In this document: positions 1-6,314 of the stretch, in pieces | Layout of the letters: each line of letters opens with the position of its first letter | Numbering within the stretch: position 1 is the first letter of the stretch | Source: a virus | Reading direction: 5' to 3' (one strand) | IMG/VR virus record: IMGVR_UViG_3300031227_004331 | Span: 1-20,965 of that record | Length of the DNA: 20,965 nucleotides | The notes under the pieces: model-generated | The model's database searches: none | The model's input: the letters and a program-made list of their open reading frames with translations, nothing else | Told to the model about the DNA's origin: nothing | Made by a program: the position numbers and the translations under genes

Positions 1-15
1 ACGCTCTTCCGATCT
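1..15. other. Illumina adapter remnant at contig end
   Basis: The first 15 bases are identical to the 3' end of the Illumina TruSeq read-1 adapter (it ends ACGCTCTTCCGATCT). The read-2 adapter differs at the second base of this stretch (TGCTCTTCCGATCT). The bases are untrimmed library sequence, not phage DNA, and phage sequence starts at about base 16. Confidence 0.93.
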
Positions 16-185
16 GTGGTAAAGGCGGAAATGCTGGATTACCTTCAGAAACAGTAATTAAATCATATGACAGCGTCAGCAAATCATTGAACATCACTGT
101 TAAAGATGGCGTTGCAGAATATGACAAACAACAATCTGAAGACTTAAACGGAATCAAAAAACAATTATCAAAAACCCCTTATTAA
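16..185 (+). CDS. C-terminal fragment of upstream virion gene, possibly portal
   Basis: An open frame is already running when phage sequence begins (first full codon at 18) and ends at TAA 183-185, giving the last 55 residues of a protein. The tail is hydrophilic and Lys/Gln/Asp-rich (SYDSVSKSL, VAEYDKQQSEDL) with no signal or membrane segment. It lies directly upstream of small genes and the scaffold gene, where podovirus-like phages of this capsid type usually carry the portal gene. The portal call is inferred from gene order only; no portal motif falls in this fragment. The gene is truncated by the contig end at an adapter, so the break is technical, not biological. Confidence 0.6.
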
Positions 186-192
186 TTGTTAT

Positions 193-215
193 TGGGCGGA
201 CTAAAAATCCGCCCA
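193..215 (+). terminator. Intergenic hairpin, terminator-like
   Basis: A perfect 8-bp inverted repeat (TGGGCGGA / TCCGCCCA) with a 7-base AT-rich loop lies 7 bases after the stop of the first gene. It is followed by ACTTTTAAA, so the T-run is only four bases. It could be a weak Rho-independent terminator or an mRNA 3'-end stabilising or processing hairpin. The next gene starts only 17 bases downstream with its own AAAGGA ribosome site. Confidence 0.6.
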
Positions 216-231
216 CTTTTAAAGGAATACT

Positions 232-387
232 ATGCCAACAAGCGTACGTAAAGACGGTAAAGCAAAAAAAGTAGTACTTGATCTGCTTGGTGAGCCAGCC
301 GGTGGAAACACTGATTCACAGGGCAAAAAGAAGAAGTTTAAGAAGAGTAAAACTGCTATAAAGGAAGATAGAATTAAGGGTAAATAG
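232..387 (+). CDS. Small basic protein of unknown function (51 aa)
   Basis: ATG at 232 is preceded by AAAGGA (221-226), five bases away, and the frame closes at TAG 385-387. The 51-residue product is strongly basic: it has a KAKKVVLDLLGE segment near the N-terminus, a GKKKKFKKSK cluster around residues 31-40 and a basic C-terminus. There is no hydrophobic segment. It sits between the possible portal gene and the scaffold gene. A small basic protein here could bind nucleic acid or be a minor head protein, but I recognise no family. The clear ribosome site and the tight spacing to its neighbours support a real gene, although it is short. Confidence 0.6.
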   Translation: MPTSVRKDGKAKKVVLDLLGEPAGGNTDSQGKKKKFKKSKTAIKEDRIKGK

Positions 388-406
388 GCTTTAAAAGGAG
401 AGATGA

Positions 407-616
407 ATGCAAAAAGTAGTAGCAAAGAGACCCATGCGCAAACGAGGAAGACCAGCTAAACTAGTATACGTAACAGGGCCTGGAAAATCTGAAAGGCTTC
501 TAATGAAATTCGAAATCATACTCAATGTTTTACTCGACTACATTCATAGAAAAATTGAGACATTTAAAACAAGTCGACTATTTAAGAAGACATATGATCT
601 TGATAAGCCGGAATAA
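407..616 (+). CDS. Small basic protein with AT-hook-like motif (69 aa)
   Basis: The start at ATG 407 is chosen because AAAAGGAG (393-400) lies six bases upstream. Another ATG four bases earlier, in a different frame, gives only a short dead-end peptide. The N-terminus is very basic (about residues 7-18) and contains RKRGRPAK, whose RGRP core is the signature of AT-hook minor-groove binders. The rest (residues 30-69) looks helical and ends DLDKPE. The frame ends three bases before the next start, so the two genes are probably co-translated. DNA binding is inferred from the motif alone; RGRP can occur by chance in basic proteins. The role is unknown. Confidence 0.65.
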   Translation: MQKVVAKRPMRKRGRPAKLVYVTGPGKSERLLMKFEIILNVLLDYIHRKIETFKTSRLFKKTYDLDKPE

Positions 617-619
617 TAC

Positions 620-1120
620 ATGAAAAGCATTATACATGATCGTGATACAGTAGGAACTCTTTCTAGCAAGTTAATAGAAAGCGAGCTAAGAAATCCGTCT
701 CAACATAGCGCAACTGATCAAATGCGCGAACAACTCAAAGACTATGATTACAATATTCATTTATGTATCAAGGACAATAAGAAGAAGTACGTAGGTAATT
801 TTTATGTAATAGTTCTTATTAAAAAAGAAAAGCTTATGCAGAATGTACTGCGTGCGTACTTTCTTGCTCGTGAAACGTGTCCAACTCCTCAGCATGACCA
901 AGTTGTGTATCTATATAATTGCAGAGAAGATAAGATTGATTTCTTATGGGTTGTCCCTAATGCAGATACTGCTAGCTATATGAAATGCAACCCGCATATA
1001 GTTTTACCAAGAGATTATGAATTATTACGTTATGTAGTAGAATTTTATGACGGTTCACTGTTAAGAAAAGCAAAAGAATTAAACGGAGAGAAACGTAATT
1101 CTAGTTTTTTAGAAATCTAA
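620..1120 (+). CDS. Conserved-looking phage protein of unknown function (166 aa)
   Basis: ATG at 620 follows the previous stop by three bases, with a weak GGA upstream. The 166-residue product has a charged N-terminus (1-60), a probable alpha/beta core at about 60-140 rich in aromatic residues (FYVIVLIKK, QVVYLYNC, KIDFLWVVPN) and a basic C-terminus. There is no signal peptide or transmembrane helix. From memory, similar proteins lie between portal and scaffold genes in metagenomic podovirus-like genomes; this cannot be checked here. It probably belongs to the head-assembly operon, since it is followed ten bases later by the scaffold gene, but no biochemical role can be assigned. Confidence 0.75.
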   Translation: MKSIIHDRDTVGTLSSKLIESELRNPSQHSATDQMREQLKDYDYNIHLCIKDNKKKYVGNFYVIVLIKKEKLMQNVLRAYFLARETCPTPQHDQVVYLYNCREDKIDFLWVVPNADTASYMKCNPHIVLPRDYELLRYVVEFYDGSLLRKAKELNGEKRNSSFLEI

Positions 1121-1130
1121 AAGGGAAGAT

Positions 1131-1898
1131 ATGATTGATAACGAATTAAATGACAACGCTGTTGTTGAAGAAACTAGCGTTGACAATACAAGTGTTGAAG
1201 AAACAGTCGTTGAAAACACTGAAGTTGAAGAGCCAGTTCAACCTGTTGAGGCTGAAACTGCAAAAGAAGCTCCTGTAGCAGAAGATGCAGATGAGCGAGC
1301 TAGTAACTTTAGGCAGATGCGTATTGACAAGGCTCGTGCTGAACGTGATCTTGCAGAAACACGCAAACTTTTAAGTGAAATTCAAGAGAGTCGCAAGCCC
1401 GTCCAGCAAAAAGAAGAAGAGTCTACTTTTGGCGACGATGATCTTATCGAAGGAAAACATCTTCGTAGAGAAGTCGAACGCTTAAAGAATAATCAGAAGC
1501 GTTATGAAGAAGTTATGAAGCAACAGGCTGATGAGAATCGCTTACAATCAAAATACAGCGACTTTAAAAAGGTTGTTAATGATGATACTTTAATGCTTCT
1601 TAAAGAAGAAGATCCTGAGTTTGCTGAAACAATTGCAACATCAAGTGCATCTTTATATGCTCGTGGTTCTTCAACTTATAAGCGTATTAAAGACTTGGGT
1701 CTCTATGTTGAAGATAAGCATGAACCAGATCGTTTAAAGGCTCAAGCCAATATGGCAAAGCCTAAGGCGGTTAATAGTATTTCACCGCAACGTGGCAATA
1801 GCCCTTTAGAGCAAGCCAATGCGTTTGCTAATTCGAATTCAAAAGAAGCTCGTGAACAACTATGGCGTGAAGTTCAGGAAGCAACTAAAAATCAATAA
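1131..1898 (+). CDS. Capsid assembly scaffolding protein
   Basis: Scaffolding proteins guide coat subunits into a procapsid and then leave or are degraded. This 255-residue product has the usual composition: a very acidic, low-complexity N-terminus with repeated V-E-E/V-E-N elements (residues 1-58), then a charged helical region with strong coiled-coil character (about 59-135, e.g. RIDKARAERDLAETRKLLSE), another helical stretch, and a basic polar C-terminus (about 200-255) that could contact coat protein. It lies immediately before the major capsid gene, the normal place. Start ATG 1131 has AAGGGAAG just upstream. Scaffolds diverge too fast for motif recognition, so the call rests on composition, length and position. 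Confidence 0.82.
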   Translation: MIDNELNDNAVVEETSVDNTSVEETVVENTEVEEPVQPVEAETAKEAPVAEDADERASNFRQMRIDKARAERDLAETRKLLSEIQESRKPVQQKEEESTFGDDDLIEGKHLRREVERLKNNQKRYEEVMKQQADENRLQSKYSDFKKVVNDDTLMLLKEEDPEFAETIATSSASLYARGSSTYKRIKDLGLYVEDKHEPDRLKAQANMAKPKAVNSISPQRGNSPLEQANAFANSNSKEAREQLWREVQEATKNQ

Positions 1899-1912
1899 GC
1901 CTACGTCACATT

Positions 1913-1958
1913 TGGTCGGTCGTGGATAATATCAGCGCGTCTGCGGCCGGCTATTTTT
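1913..1958 (+). terminator. Rho-independent terminator after scaffold gene
   Basis: Fifteen bases after the scaffold stop, GGTCGGTCG (1914-1922) pairs with CGGCCGGCT (1944-1952), nine pairs including three G-U. An outer T-A pair (1913/1953) extends it, and five T (1954-1958) follow. The 21-base loop can form an inner CAG/CTG stem. The GC-rich stem plus T-run in otherwise AT-rich DNA is a good terminator signature and would separate scaffold from capsid transcription. Confidence 0.65.
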
Positions 1959-1968
1959 ATCTAAATCT

Positions 1969-1998
1969 TTGCAATTATATCTAATCAGTTTGTATACT
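1969..1998 (+). promoter_or_regulatory. Sigma70-like promoter for the major capsid gene
   Basis: TTGCAA (1969-1974, 4 of 6 to TTGACA) and TATACT (1993-1998, 5 of 6 to TATAAT) are separated by 18 bases, just downstream of the terminator. Transcription would begin near 2005, giving a leader of about 140 bases before the capsid ATG at 2145. Promoter-like matches are frequent in AT-rich DNA; the position after a terminator and before the most highly expressed virion gene raises the likelihood. Confidence 0.5.
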
Positions 1999-2084
1999 TA
2001 CGTTGGCTGTATGGAATTCGCCATCCCAAAATCTGACGTATTGGAACTCGTCAATCCACTGACCGTATGAGACTCGTCAACTCG
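1997..2084 (+). repeat. Three degenerate tandem repeats with hairpins in capsid leader
   Basis: Three imperfect copies occupy about 1997-2030, 2033-2058 and 2059-2084. The last two match at 17 of 26 positions, sharing CTGAC and ACTCGTCAA. Each can fold into a small hairpin around a six-base loop ending TCG: ATGG-AATTCG-CCAT (2011-2024), ATTGG-AACTCG-TCAAT (2040-2055) and TGA-GACTCG-TCA (2068-2079). The stems differ while pairing is kept and the loop is conserved. They lie between the predicted promoter and the capsid start, so they would be in the mRNA leader. A role as a protein-binding or regulatory element is inferred. Confidence 0.5.
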
Positions 2085-2112
2085 CAGAGTTGTGATTGCA
2101 TTTTATAATGCA
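2078..2112 (+). promoter_or_regulatory. Two perfect hairpins upstream of capsid start
   Basis: CAACTC-GCA-GAGTTG (2078-2092) and TGCATT-TTAT-AATGCA (2097-2112) are adjacent perfect six-bp stems with 3- and 4-base loops, ending 32 bases before the capsid ATG. The first overlaps the third leader repeat, so the two folds are mutually exclusive alternatives. There is no long T-run after them, so simple termination is unlikely; mRNA stability or translational control is more plausible. Confidence 0.4.
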
Positions 2113-2144
2113 GTTTATGTTGTTTTTAATTGTTAGGGAAACCT

Positions 2145-3095
2145 ATGGCTATTGTAACAACGAGTACCCTCACTTCGCCGGTACAAAGAAGTTTCGATTC
2201 AAAACTTCTTGCTATTCCACACGCTACATTAATTCATAAAACATGCGCTAGTTTGAAAACTATGCCTGCTCGAAGCGGAAAAACTTTGAGAATGCGTCGT
2301 TATGAAAAATTAGGAACCGCAACCGTACCTTTAGGCAATTCAGGGGTAACTCCTCCAGGAAAATCACTTGAAGCAGTCGATATCGACGCAACAATTGGTT
2401 TTTATGGAACATACATCCAAATCAACGAACAAGTAACACTTCAAGCAGCAGATCCAGTATTGAATGAATCTGTTAAATTACTTGGTATCTGTCTTCGCGA
2501 AACAGAAGATTCACTTACACGTGACATGCTTGCAGCAACAGCTTCGGTTGTTCATTGTGGCGGTGGCGTAAATGGTGACAACCCAACCGAACTTACACAC
2601 TCAGACATTGATGGTATTGTTAAGAGTTTATTAAGCTCAAATGCAAATACTATTACTGATTCAATTCAAGGTGAAGATCGATTTGGTACAGCACCCGTCC
2701 GAGACGCTTACATTGCAATGACGCATTCTAATATGGCATCTGAACTTGAAGGTGTAGCTGGCTTCTTACACAAGAACCAATATCCTTCAAATATGGCAGG
2801 TCTCAGATCAGAATGGGGCGCAATCGGTAACGTTAGATTCCTAACATCTTCAGAAGGTTCTATTACTGAACATGGATCGGCTGATGGCGAAGATGTATAC
2901 AATACATTTATTACAGGCCTCGATGCATATGCAATCGTAGATCAAGCTGAATATTCATCGCAATTCATTTACTTGCCTCCATCAATTGCTGGTGGCCCAT
3001 TGGCATTAAATGCTTCTGCTGGTTTCAAAATGGCTACAGCACAAGCCATCTTGAATGATGAGTGGATTCTTAACCTTAAATCTACACTTTCGTAA
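2145..3095 (+). CDS. Major capsid protein, N4-gp56 family
   Basis: This forms the icosahedral shell. The 316-residue product has the layout I associate with the N4 gp56 / P22-coat-like capsid family (HK97 fold): an N-terminal arm with basic residues (about 35-55, ARSGKTLRMRRYEKL), an IDATIGFYGTYIQI strand region near 85-98, a helix with DPVLNESVKLLG, a central domain with AYIAMTHSNMASELE, and a C-terminal strand set (DAYAIVDQAEY) ending in ILNDEWILNLKS. I chose ATG 2145 because AGGGA (2135-2139) is five bases upstream; an in-frame TTG at 2130 would add five residues but has no ribosome site. It follows the scaffold gene, with its own promoter and structured leader. Family call is from recognition, not a search. 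Confidence 0.88.
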   Translation: MAIVTTSTLTSPVQRSFDSKLLAIPHATLIHKTCASLKTMPARSGKTLRMRRYEKLGTATVPLGNSGVTPPGKSLEAVDIDATIGFYGTYIQINEQVTLQAADPVLNESVKLLGICLRETEDSLTRDMLAATASVVHCGGGVNGDNPTELTHSDIDGIVKSLLSSNANTITDSIQGEDRFGTAPVRDAYIAMTHSNMASELEGVAGFLHKNQYPSNMAGLRSEWGAIGNVRFLTSSEGSITEHGSADGEDVYNTFITGLDAYAIVDQAEYSSQFIYLPPSIAGGPLALNASAGFKMATAQAILNDEWILNLKSTLS

Positions 3096-3104
3096 GGAAT
3101 AAAT

Positions 3105-4121
3105 ATGAACGGCACAATTATTCAACAAGGCCATTTTACTTCTGACGGAATTGATAAAATTATCCCTTTACGTTCGGATGTAGACTGGGTTGAAGTATAT
3201 AATTTGACAAACATTGCTGCATCCACACAGTGGGCAGCAACAAAATGGTACTGGCAACGTGAGCTGGCTTCTGATGACTCAATTCTTGAGTTCCATTCAA
3301 CAGCATCTCAAATTGCTTCGTCATCGACATCTGCTATTGGTTTTAACGGAGCAGTCTATAGAGGTATTTCCCTTATAGATTCTTCTGATAAAACTCCTGG
3401 TGGAGCAGTCGCTGTAACAGCTGGAACAAATGCAACTCAACCTGTATATAGCACGGCTGATACAGGAAGATTAGTAGCTGGTAGTATCGTAAGAATTCAA
3501 GGTACAGACCATGACAATCTTAATGGTTTGGATTTTTCAGTTGATACACTTGTTTTGAACACAAGTTTTAGACTTGCAAACACAATAGCTACAGCTCCTG
3601 GAGTTGTCGCTGGCGCAGCTGGAACATATAGATATATCGCTCCAAGTGCAGCAGTTTATGACATGTTCAAACCAAAACAACGCGTAATTGCAAATATTAC
3701 ACAAGCAGCAGCTGGTGTTGTTACAACATTAGTAGATCATTCCTATACAACAGGCCAAAAAGTAAGAATGAACATTCCTACTGGTAATGGCATGGTTGAA
3801 TTAGATGGTCAACTAGTAACAGTAACATACCTAACAGCAGCAACGTTCTCAATAGATGTTGCTACAACTGCTTATACAGCATTTACGTTCCCACTTCCTG
3901 CAGCAATTCCTTACACACCGGCTTCAGTAGTTCCGGTTGGAATTGATATTGCTCTTAACACATCAAGTGATACAGCTTTCGAGAACACAGGCTTTATTGG
4001 CATGGTTCTTGGAACATCAAGTGATGCAGCTATTGCACTTGGAAGTCCTGGTGGAACAGCTAATGATGTAATTAAATGGCGCGCTGGCAAGTCTTTTGCT
4101 ACAGACGTACCAACTCTTTAG
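3105..4121 (+). CDS. Virion-associated protein with two FCCH-like modules
   Basis: This 338-residue protein starts ten bases after the capsid stop, with AAGGA overlapping that stop. The N-terminus (1-75) has strand-like segments (KIIPLRSDVDWVEVYNLT). Residues about 121-158 (GRLVAGSIVRIQG...LDFSVDTL...SFRL) and 208-251 (LVDHSYTTGQKVRM...LDGQLVTVTYL...FSID) are two copies of a small beta module that resembles the 'E1 FCCH-like' repeat often annotated in phage structural proteins. There is no signal or membrane helix. Composition is rich in Ala, Thr and Ser, like decoration or fibre proteins. Position next to the capsid gene suggests a head decoration or head fibre protein, by inference. Confidence 0.75.
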   Translation: MNGTIIQQGHFTSDGIDKIIPLRSDVDWVEVYNLTNIAASTQWAATKWYWQRELASDDSILEFHSTASQIASSSTSAIGFNGAVYRGISLIDSSDKTPGGAVAVTAGTNATQPVYSTADTGRLVAGSIVRIQGTDHDNLNGLDFSVDTLVLNTSFRLANTIATAPGVVAGAAGTYRYIAPSAAVYDMFKPKQRVIANITQAAAGVVTTLVDHSYTTGQKVRMNIPTGNGMVELDGQLVTVTYLTAATFSIDVATTAYTAFTFPLPAAIPYTPASVVPVGIDIALNTSSDTAFENTGFIGMVLGTSSDAAIALGSPGGTANDVIKWRAGKSFATDVPTL

Positions 4122-4129
4122 TAGTATCT

Positions 4130-4155
4130 GGAGAGGGGGAATAATCCTCCTCTCC
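4130..4155 (+). terminator. Strong intergenic hairpin after FCCH-module gene
   Basis: GGAGAGGGGGA (4130-4140) pairs with TCCTCCTCTCC (4145-4155) over 11 bp with one G-U, closed by an ATAA tetraloop, eight bases after the stop. The tail is TTATTAAAA, so it lacks a full T-run. It may attenuate read-through or protect the 3' end of the capsid-region mRNA. The 5' arm also resembles a ribosome site but no start codon follows it. Confidence 0.6.
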
Positions 4156-4172
4156 TTATTAAAAGGAAGATT

Positions 4173-4580
4173 ATGATAGAAACAAATTCAGCTCTCGGCG
4201 CTAAAGCAGCTAAAAAAGCTAAACCAAGTCTTAAATATCTAAGAGATAAAGACAGAGAAAAAGTAACTGGTATTTTTAACTATAAAGAAATGCCAAATGG
4301 CATATTACGCTTTAGTTGCAAGTTTCATAAAGATGATCAAATCGAACGATTCGAGTTTGTAGATGGCGAAACTTATACAATACCACTTGGAGTTGCTAAG
4401 CATTTGAACAGAAATGGTTGGTATCCAGTTAATAAACATGCGGTAGATAAGAATGGACGACCTGTTGCAAGGCTAGGCGCTAAAGTTCGTCGTTTTGGGT
4501 TCCAAAGCTTGGAATTTATCGATCCGGAGGATTTCTCAACAGTAGAGTCAGACCTAGTTACCGTAGAACATATACTGTAA
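4173..4580 (+). CDS. Conserved-looking phage structural protein (135 aa)
   Basis: ATG 4173 follows AAAAGGAAG with about five bases spacing. The 135-residue product has a basic Ala/Lys-rich N-terminus (1-30, GAKAAKKAKPSLKYLRDKDRE), then a compact beta-rich body: RFSCKFHKDDQIERFEF, then GETYTIPLGVAKHLNRNGWY, then a basic segment GAKVRRFGFQSLEF. Acidic residues dominate the C-terminus. I recall homologous proteins between capsid and adaptor genes in metagenomic podovirus-like phages, but no function is established that I can name. A head-completion or capsid-accessory role is inferred from position. The gene is flanked by a strong hairpin upstream and a short leader with an inverted repeat downstream. 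Confidence 0.72.
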   Translation: MIETNSALGAKAAKKAKPSLKYLRDKDREKVTGIFNYKEMPNGILRFSCKFHKDDQIERFEFVDGETYTIPLGVAKHLNRNGWYPVNKHAVDKNGRPVARLGAKVRRFGFQSLEFIDPEDFSTVESDLVTVEHIL

Positions 4581-4599
4581 TTTATAAGCCTACGTATCT

Positions 4600-4614
4600 T
4601 GATACTACGTATCA
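4600..4614 (+). promoter_or_regulatory. Small inverted repeat before adaptor gene
   Basis: TGATAC-TAC-GTATCA (4600-4614) is a perfect six-bp inverted repeat with a three-base loop. A direct repeat CTACGTATC overlaps it (4590-4598 and 4605-4613). It lies between the 135-residue gene and the adaptor start. No T-run follows. It could be a weak mRNA hairpin or operator-like site; no function can be shown. Confidence 0.3.
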
Positions 4615-4641
4615 GGGTAATTAAAATTTAGGAGCATCGAT

Positions 4642-5628
4642 ATGTCAACCGATTCAGACCTTTCTAAGTTAAAAGCAATTAGAACTAAGGTGCGTAGGCT
4701 TACTCGAACTACTTCAGAAGCGCAACTTTCAAATGATGATATTGATAACTATATCAATACATTTGTTCTATACGACTTCCCAGAGTTCTTAGTCGATAAA
4801 AAGATCCCATTCTATCTTATGCCCAACATAGATACATATGGTGATAACACAAAGAATTTAACCGACCCTCTTTATAACTTTAAGAATATTTATACCAATA
4901 TTAAAGCTCCTATATATGTTGGTGGAACTGAAATCTATCTCTCAACAGATAGAAATGAGTTCTTTTCGATGTATCCACAAGTGCTGTTTGAAGAAAATGT
5001 AGGTACCGGAAATAGTATTATTACTGCTTATTCAGGAACACTTTCCCATCATCCAATAAATCCAAAATCAATAAACTTTAGTTCAGTTGATGCAAGTGGA
5101 AATGGAATAGTTATTAAAGACCTTCCACAAGTAGATGGAACATCAGGCGTTATCACCACTACAGGACTTTTAGTCATTCCTGATACAACAACATCGGTTG
5201 GAACAATAAACTATCATACAGGTGTATATACATTCACTTTCCCAGTAGCTCCTGGTACATCCGAACCAATCATTGCTCAAATGTATGCATACGAAGCTGG
5301 AAAACCTAATGCAGTGTTATTTGACAATCAAAAACTTACTTTTAGACCTATTCCTGATAAGACCTACAAAGTTGAACTCAGTGTATTTCAACGTCCAACT
5401 GCTTTAATAGCTGCTGATTCAGTTCCTGAACTTGCTCAGTGGTGGCAATACATTGCGTATGGTGCGGCTAAAAAGATATACGAAGATCGCATGGATACGG
5501 CTTCACTTGAAACACTTATGCCTGAATTTAATAATCAACGCTTATTAGTGCTCGAAAGAAACATTATTCAACGTGGCGGACAACGAACAGCTACGATTTA
5601 CAGCCAGGGAGGAAGTTTTAGATGGTAA
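4642..5628 (+). CDS. Head-to-tail adaptor (connector) protein
   Basis: Adaptor proteins sit under the portal and join it to the tail nozzle. This 328-residue product begins with a helical region (residues 1-60: LKAIRTKVRRLTR, then a DDIDNYINTFVLYDFPEFL segment) that looks like the helical gp6/gp11-type adaptor N-terminus. Then comes a beta-rich central insert (about 85-240, including an ITAYSGTLSHHPI segment), and a helical C-terminus (about 255-328: ELAQWWQYIAYGAAKKIYEDR, then MPEFNNQRLLVLERNIIQR) typical of phage adaptor proteins. The start has TTTAGGAG upstream at good spacing. Order after the capsid genes and before the long nozzle-like gene fits. The assignment is by recognition of layout, not by search. 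Confidence 0.72.
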   Translation: MSTDSDLSKLKAIRTKVRRLTRTTSEAQLSNDDIDNYINTFVLYDFPEFLVDKKIPFYLMPNIDTYGDNTKNLTDPLYNFKNIYTNIKAPIYVGGTEIYLSTDRNEFFSMYPQVLFEENVGTGNSIITAYSGTLSHHPINPKSINFSSVDASGNGIVIKDLPQVDGTSGVITTTGLLVIPDTTTSVGTINYHTGVYTFTFPVAPGTSEPIIAQMYAYEAGKPNAVLFDNQKLTFRPIPDKTYKVELSVFQRPTALIAADSVPELAQWWQYIAYGAAKKIYEDRMDTASLETLMPEFNNQRLLVLERNIIQRGGQRTATIYSQGGSFRW

Positions 5629-5735
5629 GCAGACTGTTTACAGAACCATACCCACAAATAATTGTTTCCATAATGGTATGCGTTATAGTTGCTTTATTTA
5701 TTATTGAATTTACTAAAGATCATGGAGAAAGATAA
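5622..5735 (+). CDS. Small single-span membrane protein (37 aa)
   Basis: ATG 5622 overlaps the last codons of the adaptor gene in another frame, and its TAA (5733-5735) overlaps the next ATG as TAATG. A very strong ribosome site, GGGAGGA (5607-5613), lies eight bases upstream. The product starts MVSRLFTEPYPQ, has one hydrophobic helix at about residues 13-31 (IIVSIMVCVIVALFIIEF) and a short charged tail TKDHGER. The strong ribosome site and the double overlap argue that it is translated. Small single-span phage proteins include holins, pinholins and membrane-anchored virion or ejection factors; which applies is not known. It is too short for usual gene-finding cut-offs. Confidence 0.65.
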   Translation: MVSRLFTEPYPQIIVSIMVCVIVALFIIEFTKDHGER

Positions 5736-6313
5736 TGGCATATAAACCAAACATCCCAGCAGCAAGCGATATTCCGTACCAATCTCAGGCAGATATCGCG
5801 ACTAACTTTTCAGGACTTAAAACATTCATTGAAGTTAATCATGTAGCTATTGATAACGCTAGTGAAGGCAAACACAAATACTTACATTTCCCTGTTCAGG
5901 GAGCAGCAGCTCAATTAACGCCATCTGCATCTGAAATAGGTGTCTATTCTAGATTATCAACTAAGACCTCCAAGAATGAACTTGTTTTTGCACGCTCATC
6001 TATAGCAGCAGCAGCTGCAACAGAAATGACTGCGTGTAAAGAACATGTAAATGGTTGGACAAGGCTTCCATCAGGCATACTTATGAAATGGGGACAATAT
6101 ACAGTTGCTGCAAATGGAGAAACTACAATAACATTTCCAACCGCAGCTACAGATCAAGCTTTTGCTGCAATATATTCTGCTCAATTAACAATGGATGGTA
6201 CATCTGGAAAAGATAAAGGTGTATTCGTAACAAGCATTGATACAACAAATATTGTAATGTGGAATGCAAATTCAACTGGCGGAACCGTTAGATACTTAGC
6301 AATAGGAAAATAA
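5735..6313 (+). CDS. Tail protein with gp53-like C-terminal domain
   Basis: The 192-residue product has an N-terminal segment (NIPAASDIPYQSQADIATNF) followed by NHVAIDNASEGKHKYLHFP, a pattern I associate with phage minor tail or fibre proteins, and a C-terminal domain (about 105-192) that opens GWTRLPSGILMKWGQYTV. This resembles the gp53-like C-terminal domain of tail fibres, a beta-structured knob. The start ATG overlaps the stop of the small membrane protein (TAATG), with GGAGAAAG upstream, so translation is probably coupled. The position between adaptor and nozzle suggests a structural tail or neck part, perhaps a head-neck fibre. Role is inferred. Confidence 0.65.
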   Translation: MAYKPNIPAASDIPYQSQADIATNFSGLKTFIEVNHVAIDNASEGKHKYLHFPVQGAAAQLTPSASEIGVYSRLSTKTSKNELVFARSSIAAAAATEMTACKEHVNGWTRLPSGILMKWGQYTVAANGETTITFPTAATDQAFAAIYSAQLTMDGTSGKDKGVFVTSIDTTNIVMWNANSTGGTVRYLAIGK

Positions 6314-6314
6314 T

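Noticed and set aside
1899-1960. tRNA-like or small RNA gene after the scaffold gene
   Set aside because: The GC-rich stretch folds as one stem with a T-run, not as a cloverleaf; there is no T-loop or acceptor stem.
2130-2147. TTG start of the capsid gene at 2130
   Set aside because: ATG 2145 has a ribosome site at the right distance; TTG 2130 has none, and the extension includes the ribosome site itself.
1895-4595. 12-base match ATAAGCCTACGT at 1895-1906 and 4584-4595, both just after or at a stop
   Set aside because: In 20 kb several 12-base matches are expected by chance, and nothing else is shared around the two sites.
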